From Streptosporangium roseum DSM 43021 (lineage in GTDB: Bacteria > Actinomycetota > Actinomycetes > Streptosporangiales > Streptosporangiaceae), in NCBI RefSeq assembly GCF_000024865.1, contig NC_013595.1, positions 7,130,001 through 7,194,000 of the forward strand: a DNA stretch of 64,000 nucleotides, in the 5' to 3' direction. The notes below the pieces were generated by a model that was given only the letters and a program-made list of their open reading frames with translations, ran no database searches and was not told where the DNA came from. The first letter of the stretch is position 1. Every line of letters starts with the position of its first letter. The position numbers and the translations under genes are program-made. Shown piece after piece: positions 36,215 to 43,963 of the stretch.

Positions 36215-37003
36215 TCAGGGGAAGACGCCCAGCTCCGGGCGCTTGGGGTCGAGGGCGTCACCGGAGGAGCGGCCGCGCAGGCGGCGGATCACCCAGGGGC
36301 CGAGGTGCCGGCGCACCCACTGCACGTCCTCGCGGCGCTTGACGCCGGGATCCACCCGGTCACGGGGCGGCCAGGCCTTGCGCCAGTCGTCGTCGCAGTC
36401 GATCCCGAGCACCTCGCAGACCTTGGCGGCCACCAGCCGGTGACCCTCCTCGTTCATGTGCAGGCGGTCGTCGCTCCAGGCGCGCCAGTCGCGCAGGCCC
36501 TGCATCGACCACTGGTCCACCAGGCGGCAGCCGTACAGCTCGGAGATCGACCTGACGTGCATGTAGAAGATCGCGAACGTGCCGCGGGCGCGGCGCATGA
36601 TCGGGGTGTCGCGCGGGTCCACGCCGGTGAACAGCAGCACCTCGGCGCCGGTGGCCCGCAGATCGCGTACGGCCCCCGCCAGCTTCTTGGCCATCCGGTC
36701 GGGGTCGCTGCCCGGCCGGAGCAGGTCGTTGCCCCCGGCGCAGAAGCTGACCAGGTCGGGTCGCATCCCGATCGCGCGCGGCACCTGGTGCTCGACGATC
36801 TGGTCGATGAGCTTGCCGCGCACGGCGAGGTTGGCGTAGCGGAACTCCGGGTCGAGCGCGGCCAGCCGCTCGGCGACCCGGTCGGCCCAGCCCCGGTAGC
36901 GTCCGGCCCACGCCGGGCCCGCGCCGGGCCCGTCCACCGCGGGGTCGTTCAGGCCTTCGGTGAAGCTGTCGCCGAGGGCGACGAAGGAACGGTAGCCGCT
37001 CAC
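36215..37003 (-). CDS. SGNH/GDSL hydrolase
   Basis: 262 residues. Block I is FVALGDSFTEG with the nucleophile Ser, block III is AGGNDLL, and the Asp-His pair lies in DDRLHMNEEGH. The catalytic set is complete. There is no signal peptide, so it probably acts on a soluble ester in the cytoplasm. The GTG start overlaps the aroQ stop (GTGA), making it the last gene of the shikimate operon. No shikimate step needs an esterase, so its tie to that operon is unexplained. Confidence 0.88.
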   Translation of the reverse strand: MSGYRSFVALGDSFTEGLNDPAVDGPGAGPAWAGRYRGWADRVAERLAALDPEFRYANLAVRGKLIDQIVEHQVPRAIGMRPDLVSFCAGGNDLLRPGSDPDRMAKKLAGAVRDLRATGAEVLLFTGVDPRDTPIMRRARGTFAIFYMHVRSISELYGCRLVDQWSMQGLRDWRAWSDDRLHMNEEGHRLVAAKVCEVLGIDCDDDWRKAWPPRDRVDPGVKRREDVQWVRRHLGPWVIRRLRGRSSGDALDPKRPELGVFP

Positions 37004-37434
37004 TGGGCGCTCTCGGCGATGGCGTGCAGGGCGAGCACGTAGGACCTCAGGCCGAAGCCGGCGATGGTGCCGGTGGCCACGGCGGCGACCACGGAGGTGT
37101 GCCGGAACTCCTCCCGGGTGGCCGGGTTGGTGATGTGCACCTCGACCAGGGGCGCGGTGCGCTGGGCGATGGCGTCGCGCAGCGCGTAGGAGTAGTGGGT
37201 GAACGCCGCCGGATTCAGGACCACCGGCACCCGGCCGTCGGCCGCCTCGTGCAGCCAGGCCACCATCTCGGCCTCGTCGTCGGTCTGCCGGACGTCCACC
37301 GACAGGCCCAGCTCCCGGCCGGTCTCCCGGCAGAGCGCGGCCAGGTCGGAGAAGTCCTCCGCGCCGTAGACGTCGGGCTCCCTGGTGCCGAGCCGCGACA
37401 GGTTGGGGCCGTTGAGCACGTAGACGGGTCTCAC
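37000..37434 (-). CDS. aroQ: type II 3-dehydroquinate dehydratase
   Basis: 144 residues. It removes water from 3-dehydroquinate to form 3-dehydroshikimate. Type II landmarks are NGPNLSRLGTREPDVYG with the catalytic Tyr, LNPAAFTHYSYALRDA, and EVHITNPATREEFRHTS with the His that acts as general acid. The GTG start overlaps the aroB stop (GTGA), and its own stop overlaps the hydrolase start. Usual family length. Confidence 0.95.
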   Translation of the reverse strand: MRPVYVLNGPNLSRLGTREPDVYGAEDFSDLAALCRETGRELGLSVDVRQTDDEAEMVAWLHEAADGRVPVVLNPAAFTHYSYALRDAIAQRTAPLVEVHITNPATREEFRHTSVVAAVATGTIAGFGLRSYVLALHAIAESAQ

Positions 37435-38507
37435 CGGGCGACCTCCTCGTAGGCCGCTTCGAGCAGGGCCTCGGGCGGGTCCTCCAGCGGGGACACCTTC
37501 GCCAGATCGTCCAGGACCACGAAGCGCAGCTTCGCGCCGCGGCTCTTCTTGTCCAGGCGCATGTGGTCGCGGAGCTCGGGCCAGGCGTCGCGGCGGTAGG
37601 AGACGGGCAGCCCGACCGAGGTCAGGATGGACCGGGTCCGGTCCACGACGTCGGCGCCGATCCGGCCGTCCAGGCGGGACAGCTCCGCGGCGTAGACCAT
37701 GCCGATGGCCACGGCCTCGCCGTGGCGCATCCGGTACTCCTCGACCCGCTCGATGGCGTGGGCCAGGGTGTGCCCGTAGTTGAGGATCTCCCGCAGGCCG
37801 CCCTCGCGCAGGTCGGCGCCGACGACGTCGGCCTTGATCTGGATCTTCCGCTCGATCAGCTCGCGGGTGTGCCGCCCCTCGGGGAGCCGGGCGCCGGCGG
37901 GGTCGTCCTCGATGAGCGCCAGGATCGCCGGGTCGGCGATGAAGCCGCCCTTGATGATCTCCGCGAGACCGCCGACGTAGTCGTCGCGGGGCACCGAGAC
38001 CAGGGTGGCCAGGTCGCACAGGACCCCGGCCGGAGGGTGGAAGGAACCGACCAGGTTCTTGCCCTCGGGGGTGTTGATCCCGGTCTTGCCGCCGACCGCG
38101 GCGTCGACCATGCCCAGCAGGGTGGTCGGCACCTGCACGACCTTGACGCCGCGCAGCCAGGTGGCGGCGGCGAACCCGGCCAGGTCGGTGGTGGCCCCCC
38201 CGCCGACGCCGACCACGGCGTCGGAGCGGGTGATGCCGTAGCGGCCGAAGGCCGACCAGAGCTGGGCGGCCACCTCGACCGTCTTGGCCCGTTCGGCGTC
38301 GGGCACCGGCAGCGGGACGACCTCGTATCCCGCGGCCTCGATCGCGCCGCAGACCGGCCGCGCGATCTCCGGAAGGCTCGCCGGGTGGATCACGGCGACG
38401 GTGCGGACCCCGGAGCCGAGCAGGCCGGGGAGCTCGCCGAGCACGCCGGTGCCGATCACCACGTCGTAGGGGGCGTCGCCGTGGACCTTGATCCTGGAGA
38501 CCGTCAC
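37431..38507 (-). CDS. aroB: 3-dehydroquinate synthase
   Basis: 358 residues. It converts DAHP to 3-dehydroquinate using NAD and a divalent metal. Diagnostic segments are VVGVGGGATTDLAGFAAATW, VPTTLLGMVDAAVGGKTGIN, the metal-binding Glu in GLAEIIKGG and the His residues in LNYGHTLAHAIE and RHGEAVAIGM. The GTG start overlaps the aroK stop (GTGA). It is the third gene of the aroC-aroK-aroB-aroQ order. Confidence 0.96.
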   Translation of the reverse strand: MTVSRIKVHGDAPYDVVIGTGVLGELPGLLGSGVRTVAVIHPASLPEIARPVCGAIEAAGYEVVPLPVPDAERAKTVEVAAQLWSAFGRYGITRSDAVVGVGGGATTDLAGFAAATWLRGVKVVQVPTTLLGMVDAAVGGKTGINTPEGKNLVGSFHPPAGVLCDLATLVSVPRDDYVGGLAEIIKGGFIADPAILALIEDDPAGARLPEGRHTRELIERKIQIKADVVGADLREGGLREILNYGHTLAHAIERVEEYRMRHGEAVAIGMVYAAELSRLDGRIGADVVDRTRSILTSVGLPVSYRRDAWPELRDHMRLDKKSRGAKLRFVVLDDLAKVSPLEDPPEALLEAAYEEVAR

Positions 38508-39007
38508 GGCAGCAGCCCCTTCACGATCTCGTCGACGACCTCGTCGGGCTTGCGCTCGTCGGTCGCCACGACGACCGCGGCCAGCCCCTCGTAGATCGGG
38601 CGGCGGGCGTCCATCAGCTTCTTGAGCTGGCTGCGCGGGTTCAGCACGAGCAACGGCCGCGCCGAGGCCAGGCCCACCCGCTGCACGGCCTGCGACAGGC
38701 CCACCTCGAGGTAGACCACCGGGTGGCCGGCCAGCAGCTCCCGCGTGGCCTCGGCCAGGACCGCGCCGCCGCCGAGGGAGAGCACGCCGTCGTGCTCGGC
38801 CAGCGCCAGCCGTACGGCCGCCGCCTCCAGCTCGCGGAAGCGCTCCTCGCCGTCCTCGACGAAGATGTCGCCCACCGGCTTGCCCGCCACGACCTCCACG
38901 TCGGTGTCGGTGTCGCGGAAGGCGGCCCCCAGGCGGTCGGCCAGCAGCCGGCCGACGGTCGACTTGCCCGATCCGGGAGGACCGATCAGAACTACGCGGG
39001 GACTCAC
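38504..39007 (-). CDS. aroK: shikimate kinase
   Basis: 167 residues. It phosphorylates shikimate at O3 with ATP. The P-loop GPPGSGKST is at 9-17, the shikimate-binding Asp lies in DTDTDVE, and LSLGGGAVL is the glycine-rich substrate loop. The lid Arg is in a LASARPLL context. The GTG start has GAGGAGG 4-8 bases upstream. It follows aroC after 64 bases and is coupled to aroB by GTGA. Confidence 0.95.
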   Translation of the reverse strand: MSPRVVLIGPPGSGKSTVGRLLADRLGAAFRDTDTDVEVVAGKPVGDIFVEDGEERFRELEAAAVRLALAEHDGVLSLGGGAVLAEATRELLAGHPVVYLEVGLSQAVQRVGLASARPLLVLNPRSQLKKLMDARRPIYEGLAAVVVATDERKPDEVVDEIVKGLLP

Positions 39008-39071
39008 TGCGCCTCCTCTGGCTGCTCGCCGGTCCGGGGGCCGGATCCCTCCGGCCCGCCGGGCTTCCCGC

Positions 39072-40250
39072 TCACTTGATCACCATCGACGAGAGGTAGC
39101 CGGCCAGGTTGCGGGCGACCTCCTCGACGGAGTCGCCGCCGAACTTCTCGATCGCGGCGTCGGCGAGGATCAGCGCGACCATCGCCTCGGCGACTATCGC
39201 CGCGGCCGGGACCGCGCACACGTCGGAGCGCTCGTGGTGGGCCTTGGCGGCCTCGCCGGTCAGCACGTCGATCGTGGCCAGCGCCCGGGGCACGGTGGAG
39301 ATCGGCTTCATCGCCGCGCTGACGCGCAGCGGCTCGCCGTTGGTCATCCCGCCCTCGACGCCGCCGGCCCGGTTGGTGATGCGGCGCACGCCGTCGGCGG
39401 TGTTCTCGATCTCGTCGTGGGCCCGGGAGCCGGGACGGCGCGCGGTCTCGAAGCCGTCGCCGACGGCGACGCCCTTGATCGCCTGGATGCCCATCAGGGC
39501 GGCGGCGAGGCGGGAGTCGAGGCGGCGGTCCCAGTGGGTGTAGCTGCCCAGGCCCGGCGGCAGGCCGTAGGCGAGCACCTCGACGACGCCGCCGAGGGTG
39601 TCGCCCTCCTTGTGGGCCTTGTCGATCTCGGCGACCATCGCGGCGCTGCCGGCCGGGTCGACGCAGCGCACCGGGTCGGCGTCGACCGCCTCCATGTCGC
39701 CGGGGCCCGGGACGATGCCCTGCGTGGCCTGCGCCGCGCCGATCGAGACGACGTGGCTGACGATGTCGACGCCGAGCGCCTGCTTGAGGAAGTTCTTGGC
39801 GACCTGGCCGAGGGCCACGCGGGCGGCGGTCTCGCGGGCGCTGGCCCGGTCGAGCACCGGGCGGGCGTCGTCGAAGCCGTACTTCTGCATGCCGGCGAGG
39901 TCGGCGTGGCCGGGGCGCGGGCGCGAACGCGGCGCGTTGCGGGCCTGGCCCTCCAGCAGCGCCGGGTCCACCGGGTCGGCGGCCATGACGGTCTCCCATT
40001 TGGGCCACTCGGTGTTGCCCACGCGAATGGCGACGGGGCTGCCGAGCGTGCGGCCGTGCCGCACGCCGCCCACGACGTTCACCACGTCCTGCTCGAACTT
40101 CATCCGGGCGCCGCGGCCGTAGCCCAGGCGACGCCTCGCCAGCGCTCCATCGATATCGGCCGTGGTCACTCCCACCCCGGCGGGCAGGCCTTCCAGGATC
40201 GCGACGAGCTCAGGGCCGTGGGACTCTCCAGCAGTCAACCAGCGCAACAT
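39072..40250 (-). CDS. aroC: chorismate synthase
   Basis: 392 residues. It forms chorismate from EPSP using reduced FMN. The family opening MLRWLTAGESHGPELVA fixes the ATG at 40250, and GGAAGAC is close upstream; the frame open to 40367 has no family similarity. Other landmarks are RRRLGYGRGARMKFEQD, ARNAPRSRPRPGHADL and GGVEGGMTNGEPL. It is the first gene of the shikimate cluster. The 58-base gap to the MarR gene behind it may hold the operon's promoter. Confidence 0.96.
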   Translation of the reverse strand: MLRWLTAGESHGPELVAILEGLPAGVGVTTADIDGALARRRLGYGRGARMKFEQDVVNVVGGVRHGRTLGSPVAIRVGNTEWPKWETVMAADPVDPALLEGQARNAPRSRPRPGHADLAGMQKYGFDDARPVLDRASARETAARVALGQVAKNFLKQALGVDIVSHVVSIGAAQATQGIVPGPGDMEAVDADPVRCVDPAGSAAMVAEIDKAHKEGDTLGGVVEVLAYGLPPGLGSYTHWDRRLDSRLAAALMGIQAIKGVAVGDGFETARRPGSRAHDEIENTADGVRRITNRAGGVEGGMTNGEPLRVSAAMKPISTVPRALATIDVLTGEAAKAHHERSDVCAVPAAAIVAEAMVALILADAAIEKFGGDSVEEVARNLAGYLSSMVIK

Positions 40251-40308
40251 GGTGACAAGTCTTCCATGTGCCGCCCACTGAAATGGCCTCAGCTCATCAG
40301 GTGAGACG

Positions 40309-40758
40309 TCAGCCGAGTCCGGCGGTGGCCGCGCGCTGGACCTCGGCGGATCTGCGCAGGAAATCAAGGATGAGTTCGAGCTGCTCGTCGGTGTAGGTGG
40401 CGTACAGCCCCTCCAGACCGCGGACCAGGTCCTCGAACAGCACTCCGAACCCGGCGATGCTGTCGTACCTGATCTCCACGATGACCCGGCGCCGGTCCTC
40501 GGTGTCGCGTATCCGCCGGACGAAACCTTTGCGCTCCAGCCGGTCGATCAGCCCGCTCACCGAGGCCGGGGCCAGGCCGGAGTGCTCGGCGATCTCCCCC
40601 GCGGCGAGCGGGCCCAGCCGCTGCAACAGGTCGAGCGTCTTCTCCTCGGTCATGCCCAGGCCCATCCGCGCGCTGACCGCGGCGTGGAACATCACGGCGG
40701 TGTTGCTGTGCTCCCGGCCCGCCTCGACCAGGGCCGCCAGCAGTCGCTCTCTTGACAA
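40309..40758 (-). CDS. MarR-family transcriptional regulator
   Basis: 149 residues. The winged helix-turn-helix spans LGPLAAGEIAEHSGLAPASVSGLIDRLERKG (about 51-81), and the wing is VRRIRDTEDRRRVIVEI. The start is a TTG at 40758, supported by GAAGGGA 9 bases upstream. It is divergent from the flavoprotein gene, and a palindrome overlaps that gene's -10 box, so repression of the monooxygenase is likely. The inducing ligand is unknown. Confidence 0.88.
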   Translation of the reverse strand: MSRERLLAALVEAGREHSNTAVMFHAAVSARMGLGMTEEKTLDLLQRLGPLAAGEIAEHSGLAPASVSGLIDRLERKGFVRRIRDTEDRRRVIVEIRYDSIAGFGVLFEDLVRGLEGLYATYTDEQLELILDFLRRSAEVQRAATAGLG

Positions 40759-40780
40759 GGCGAAGGTCCCTTCTTATATT
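40752..40780 (+). promoter_or_regulatory. strong promoter of the flavin monooxygenase gene
   Basis: TTGACA (40752-40757), a 17-base spacer and TATATT (40775-40780) form a near-consensus housekeeping promoter, rare in this window. The -35 box overlaps the TTG start codon of the divergent MarR gene. Confidence 0.75.
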
Positions 40781-40798
40781 TCGTTAGGCCGAACTAAA
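40779..40798. promoter_or_regulatory. MarR operator candidate
   Basis: A 20-base inverted repeat, TTTCGTTAGG-CCGAACTAAA, pairs at eight of ten positions. It begins in the -10 box of the monooxygenase promoter and covers the expected transcription start. Confidence 0.65.
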
Positions 40799-40824
40799 TA
40801 ATTCGCGCAACGGGAGACTAACAG

Positions 40825-42003
40825 ATGAAGGCATTGATCATCGGTGGTGGCGTCGGCGGGCCGACCATGGCCATGGCGCTGCGGCAGGCGGGGATCGAGT
40901 CGGTGGTCTACGAGGCCTACGAGACCCCCTCCGACTACACCGGCCTGTTTCTCAACACCGCCTCCAACGGGCTGGACGCGCTGCGGGCGATCGGCGTCGA
41001 CGTCGCCGGCCGCGCCGACGGCTTCCCCATGCCGCGCATGGTCATGTGGAGCGGGAGCGGCAAGCGGCTGGGCGAGGTGGCCAACGGGGTGCGGCTGCCC
41101 GACGGCACGGTCAGCGTGTGCGTCAAGCGCGGGCTGCTGCAGAAGGTGCTGCGCGAGGAGGCCGTCTCCCGGGGGATCCGTTACGAGTACGGCAAGCGCC
41201 TGGAGTCCTACAGGACCGTCGCGGACGGTGTCGTCGCCGAGTTCTCCGACGGCTCCACCGCCGCCGGGGACATCCTGATCGGCGCCGACGGCATCCACTC
41301 CCGGACCCGGCGGATCCTCGATCCCGCCTCCCCCGAGCCGAGCTTCACCGGCCTGGTCGGCGTCGGCGGGTACAGCCGGGTGCCCGGCCTGGCCCCGACG
41401 ACCGGCACCCAGCACTTCGTGTTCGGCAGGAAGGCGTTCTTCGGTTACCTGGTCCGGGAGTCGGGCGAGATCTACTGGTTCGCCAACATCCACAGCGCGA
41501 CCGAGCCGACCCGCGAGTCGCTGGCGGCCGAGGACTGGAAGCGGCGGCTGACCGAGCTGTTCGCCGACGACCTGCCGCTGATCAACCAGATCATCGCGGG
41601 CGGCGCCGGCCCGATCGGCGCCCACCTGGTCCACGACATCCCGACCAGCGCGGTCTGGCACCGCGGCCCGGTCGCGCTGATCGGCGACGCCGTCCACGCC
41701 ACCTCGCCCAGCGCGGGCCAGGGCGCCTCCATGGCCTGCGAGGACGCCGTGGTGCTCGCCCAGTGCCTGCGCGACCTGCCCGATCCGGCGAGCGCCTTCG
41801 CCGCCTACGAGAGCCGGCGCCGCGAGCGCACGGAGAAGATCGTCGCCTACTCCCGCAAGCTCGGCACCGGCAAGACCGCCGGCCCGGTGGCACGGGTGTT
41901 CCGGGACCTGATGATGCCGGTCGCGCTCAAGGTCTTCGCCGGCGAGAGGTCGCACGCCTGGATGTACACCCACCACATCGACTGGGAGGCCAGCGCGGCG
42001 TGA
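40825..42003 (+). CDS. FAD-dependent monooxygenase (PHBH/UbiH-like)
   Basis: 392 residues. The FAD-binding Rossmann motif is IIGGGVGGPTMAMALRQAG (5-23), the DG motif is LIGADGIHSRTRR, and GDAVHATSPSAGQGASMACED is the second FAD/ribityl motif. This set defines group A flavoprotein hydroxylases that use NAD(P)H and oxygen on aromatic or polyketide substrates. GGGAG lies 8 bases before the ATG. It is controlled by the divergent MarR gene, which suggests a role in xenobiotic or antibiotic modification, as known for TetX-like and rifampicin monooxygenases. The substrate is unproven. Confidence 0.9.
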   Translation: MKALIIGGGVGGPTMAMALRQAGIESVVYEAYETPSDYTGLFLNTASNGLDALRAIGVDVAGRADGFPMPRMVMWSGSGKRLGEVANGVRLPDGTVSVCVKRGLLQKVLREEAVSRGIRYEYGKRLESYRTVADGVVAEFSDGSTAAGDILIGADGIHSRTRRILDPASPEPSFTGLVGVGGYSRVPGLAPTTGTQHFVFGRKAFFGYLVRESGEIYWFANIHSATEPTRESLAAEDWKRRLTELFADDLPLINQIIAGGAGPIGAHLVHDIPTSAVWHRGPVALIGDAVHATSPSAGQGASMACEDAVVLAQCLRDLPDPASAFAAYESRRRERTEKIVAYSRKLGTGKTAGPVARVFRDLMMPVALKVFAGERSHAWMYTHHIDWEASAA

Positions 42004-42052
42004 GCGGGATCCGGCCGGATCTTCCCCGCGACCGGCGGCGGCCGGTCGGCGA

Positions 42053-42130
42053 CCGGTGGTCAGAGGCCGGTGGTCAGAGGCCGGTGGTCAGAGGCCGGTG
42101 GTCAGAGGCCGGTGGTCAGAGGCCGGTGAG
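42053..42130. repeat. 14-bp tandem repeat at the end of the prepilin peptidase gene
   Basis: The unit CAGAGGCCGGTGGT is repeated four times exactly (42061-42116), preceded by a partial copy (from 42053) and followed by an altered fifth copy. The stop codon of the leftward peptidase gene (42116-42118) lies at the junction of the last copies, so the array is mainly in its 3' untranslated region. The rest of the 112-base spacer holds no gene. Confidence 0.9.
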
Positions 42131-42880
42131 GATGGCCGCGAAGGCCCCCACGACCATGAAGGGGCCGAAGGGGATCTCGCTCTTGCGGCCGGCGCGGCGC
42201 AGGATCATCAACGCGACTCCGTAGAGGCCGCCCGCGAGGAAGCCCAGGAAGGCCCCGGCGACCAGCGTGTCCCAGCCCAGCCAGCCGAGCGCGGTGCCGA
42301 GGCCCGCCGCGAGTTTGACGTCGCCCAGCCCCATGCCCGCCGGGTTGACCAGGAACAGCACCAGGTAGAAGGCCGCCAGCGCGAGCCCGCCCAGCCCGGC
42401 TCCGAGCAGGTCGGCGAACCGGCCTCCGTACAGGGCCGTCACCGCGAGCAGGGCGGCGGTGCCGAGGTAGGCGGCAAGAGTGAGCCGGTCGGGCAGCCGG
42501 TGGACGGCGGCGTCGACGAAGACCAGCGCGACGGCGACCACCGCCAGCCATCCGTAGGCGGCCAGTTCGCCCGCCGCCACGACCTCCGGCAGCGGCCCGG
42601 GTGACTGCCCCGCCGGGGCGGCGCCCGACCGGGCCGTCCACACGGCGCGCAGAGCGAGGAGGGCCAGGGCCAGCGCGGTGACGAGCTCCACCGCCAGCGG
42701 CGGCGGTCCGATCCGCCCGGAACATCCGGGGCAGCGCGCGCCGGACAGCGGGGCGCCGCAGTGCGGGCAGTCCCTCCGGAGCGGCTCGCCCTCGGCCACC
42801 GAGTGCCGGACCACCAGGCCCCGCGTCCAGCGCCCGGCCGCCAGGCCGGTGAGCGCCGCCAGGGCCGGCAGAAGAATCAC
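42116..42880 (-). CDS. A24-family prepilin peptidase
   Basis: 254 residues, polytopic. The N-terminal cytoplasmic loop has a zinc-binding Cys set CPHCGAPLSGARCPGC. The two catalytic Asp are in VFVDAAVHRLPDRLT and MGLGDVKLAAG (the GxGDxK motif). It would cleave the leader of type IV pilin-like or Tad pilins at the membrane. The GTG at 42880 gives the family N-terminus and has GGGGAGG upstream; the frame is open further but encodes an Arg/Gly-rich non-family sequence. No pilin gene is in the window. Confidence 0.88.
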   Translation of the reverse strand: MILLPALAALTGLAAGRWTRGLVVRHSVAEGEPLRRDCPHCGAPLSGARCPGCSGRIGPPPLAVELVTALALALLALRAVWTARSGAAPAGQSPGPLPEVVAAGELAAYGWLAVVAVALVFVDAAVHRLPDRLTLAAYLGTAALLAVTALYGGRFADLLGAGLGGLALAAFYLVLFLVNPAGMGLGDVKLAAGLGTALGWLGWDTLVAGAFLGFLAGGLYGVALMILRRAGRKSEIPFGPFMVVGAFAAILTGL

Positions 42881-43050
42881 GGGGCCTCCCCGGCCGGCAC
42901 CGCCCACGGACCGCCGCCGCCACCCGCTCGCTCGCCGCGCTCCTCCACGGGCCGACCATATCCGGCCCCGCTCCCGGCGTCCCCGAAAGCTCCCTGCCGG
43001 TCCCGGGATCCGGAGGCCCCAGGCCGTCCCCCGGATCCCGGGGAAGACGG

Positions 43051-43605
43051 TCAGTCCCGTCCGCGGAACGGCCAGCCGAACCGCCGCCGCCGGGGGGACG
43101 GCGCCGGCTCCTCCATCCGCGCCACGGTGACCTCGGGTCCGAGCTGGTCGACGGTGCCCGACTCGACCGCGGCGAACGCCCGCAGGACGCCCCCCTCGAT
43201 CACGAAGGGCACCGGACCCGCCACGTCGACCACCACCGCGGCCGCGTTCTCGTGCACCGCCGCCTGGCAGACCTGGAGGGTGGTGGCCTGGATGGGCCGG
43301 GCGTCGGGGCGCCAGAGCCGCAGCGACTCGACCCCGGTGAAGGCGAGCACCGCCTCGCGCCCGTCGTTGCCGATGAGCTTCGGCAGGGCCATCTCGCTCT
43401 CCTTCTCCTGCCGCAGGCCGTGCTCCCCGACCTCCGACTCCGTCAGCAGGGCCACCACCGGGACGAGCAGCCGGGCTCCGCCCAGCGCGGCTATCACCGC
43501 CCCGGCGTCGGCCGTACCGGCGGAGAAGGCCGTGAGCGCGGACGACACGGAGGCGTCGGCGCTGCCGTCGTCGTCGGGGACCAGGGGCTGGGGAATGCTC
43601 GGCAC
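43051..43605 (-). CDS. SseB-like domain protein
   Basis: 184 residues. It matches the SseB N-terminal-domain pattern: GGARLLVPVVALL, then LPKLIGNDGREAVLAFTGVESL and a hydrophobic VPFVIEGGVLRAF. There is no signal peptide. The C-terminal 20 residues are basic (RRRRFGWPFRGRD). SseB-like proteins in actinomycetes have no defined biochemical role; the domain is better known from type III secretion and Esp/Ess systems. It is a single gene 170 bases from the peptidase start. Confidence 0.75.
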   Translation of the reverse strand: MPSIPQPLVPDDDGSADASVSSALTAFSAGTADAGAVIAALGGARLLVPVVALLTESEVGEHGLRQEKESEMALPKLIGNDGREAVLAFTGVESLRLWRPDARPIQATTLQVCQAAVHENAAAVVVDVAGPVPFVIEGGVLRAFAAVESGTVDQLGPEVTVARMEEPAPSPRRRRFGWPFRGRD

Positions 43606-43790
43606 GGATCCGGAGCCTACCCGCGACCGGCGGGGAGGCGGGATTCCGGGGCCGGGAGTCCCGGGCGGCGGGGAGGCGGGAACGCCGGGGCCGGGAGTCC
43701 CGGGGAAACCGGGACACCAGCCCCATGCGGACGGGTCCGGGGACGGGCGACGATCCTCTCGTCGGGGAATTCGGACGGAAGGGAGCGGTC

Positions 43791-43907
43791 ATGCTGGAGA
43801 CGGTCGAGGGCGGTCGGCGGACAGGGGAGTCCCGGGCGGCACGTGTCGCGGTCGAGGTCCTGTTCTTCGCCGTGGCCCTCGGGATCGTCTACGCGCTCTG
43901 GGGCTGA
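43791..43907 (+). CDS. 38-residue single-pass membrane protein
   Basis: A short frame with AAGGGAG 5 bases before the ATG. An Arg-rich, charged N-terminus (METVEGG-like start, then RRTGESRAAR) leads into one hydrophobic helix, VAVEVLFFAVALGIVYALWG, which ends at the C-terminus. The cytoplasmic-in orientation follows the positive-inside rule. The good ribosome-binding site and a terminator hairpin right after the stop support a real gene. Its function is unknown. Confidence 0.55.
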   Translation: MLETVEGGRRTGESRAARVAVEVLFFAVALGIVYALWG

Positions 43908-43908
43908 C

Positions 43909-43962
43909 CCGTCCGGACACGGTACGGCCCGCGCGGAGGCAGGACCGTACCGCCCGGGACGG
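43909..43962. terminator. nested hairpin terminator
   Basis: GGTACGG (43921-43927) pairs with CCGTACC (43945-43951), and an outer CCGTCC (43909-43914) pairs with GGACGG (43957-43962). It fills the whole space between the small membrane protein and the convergent amidohydrolase gene. Confidence 0.6.
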
Positions 43963-43963
43963 A

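Noticed and set aside
42053..42130. CRISPR array
   Set aside because: The units are 14 bp and directly abut without spacers, so this is a simple tandem repeat.
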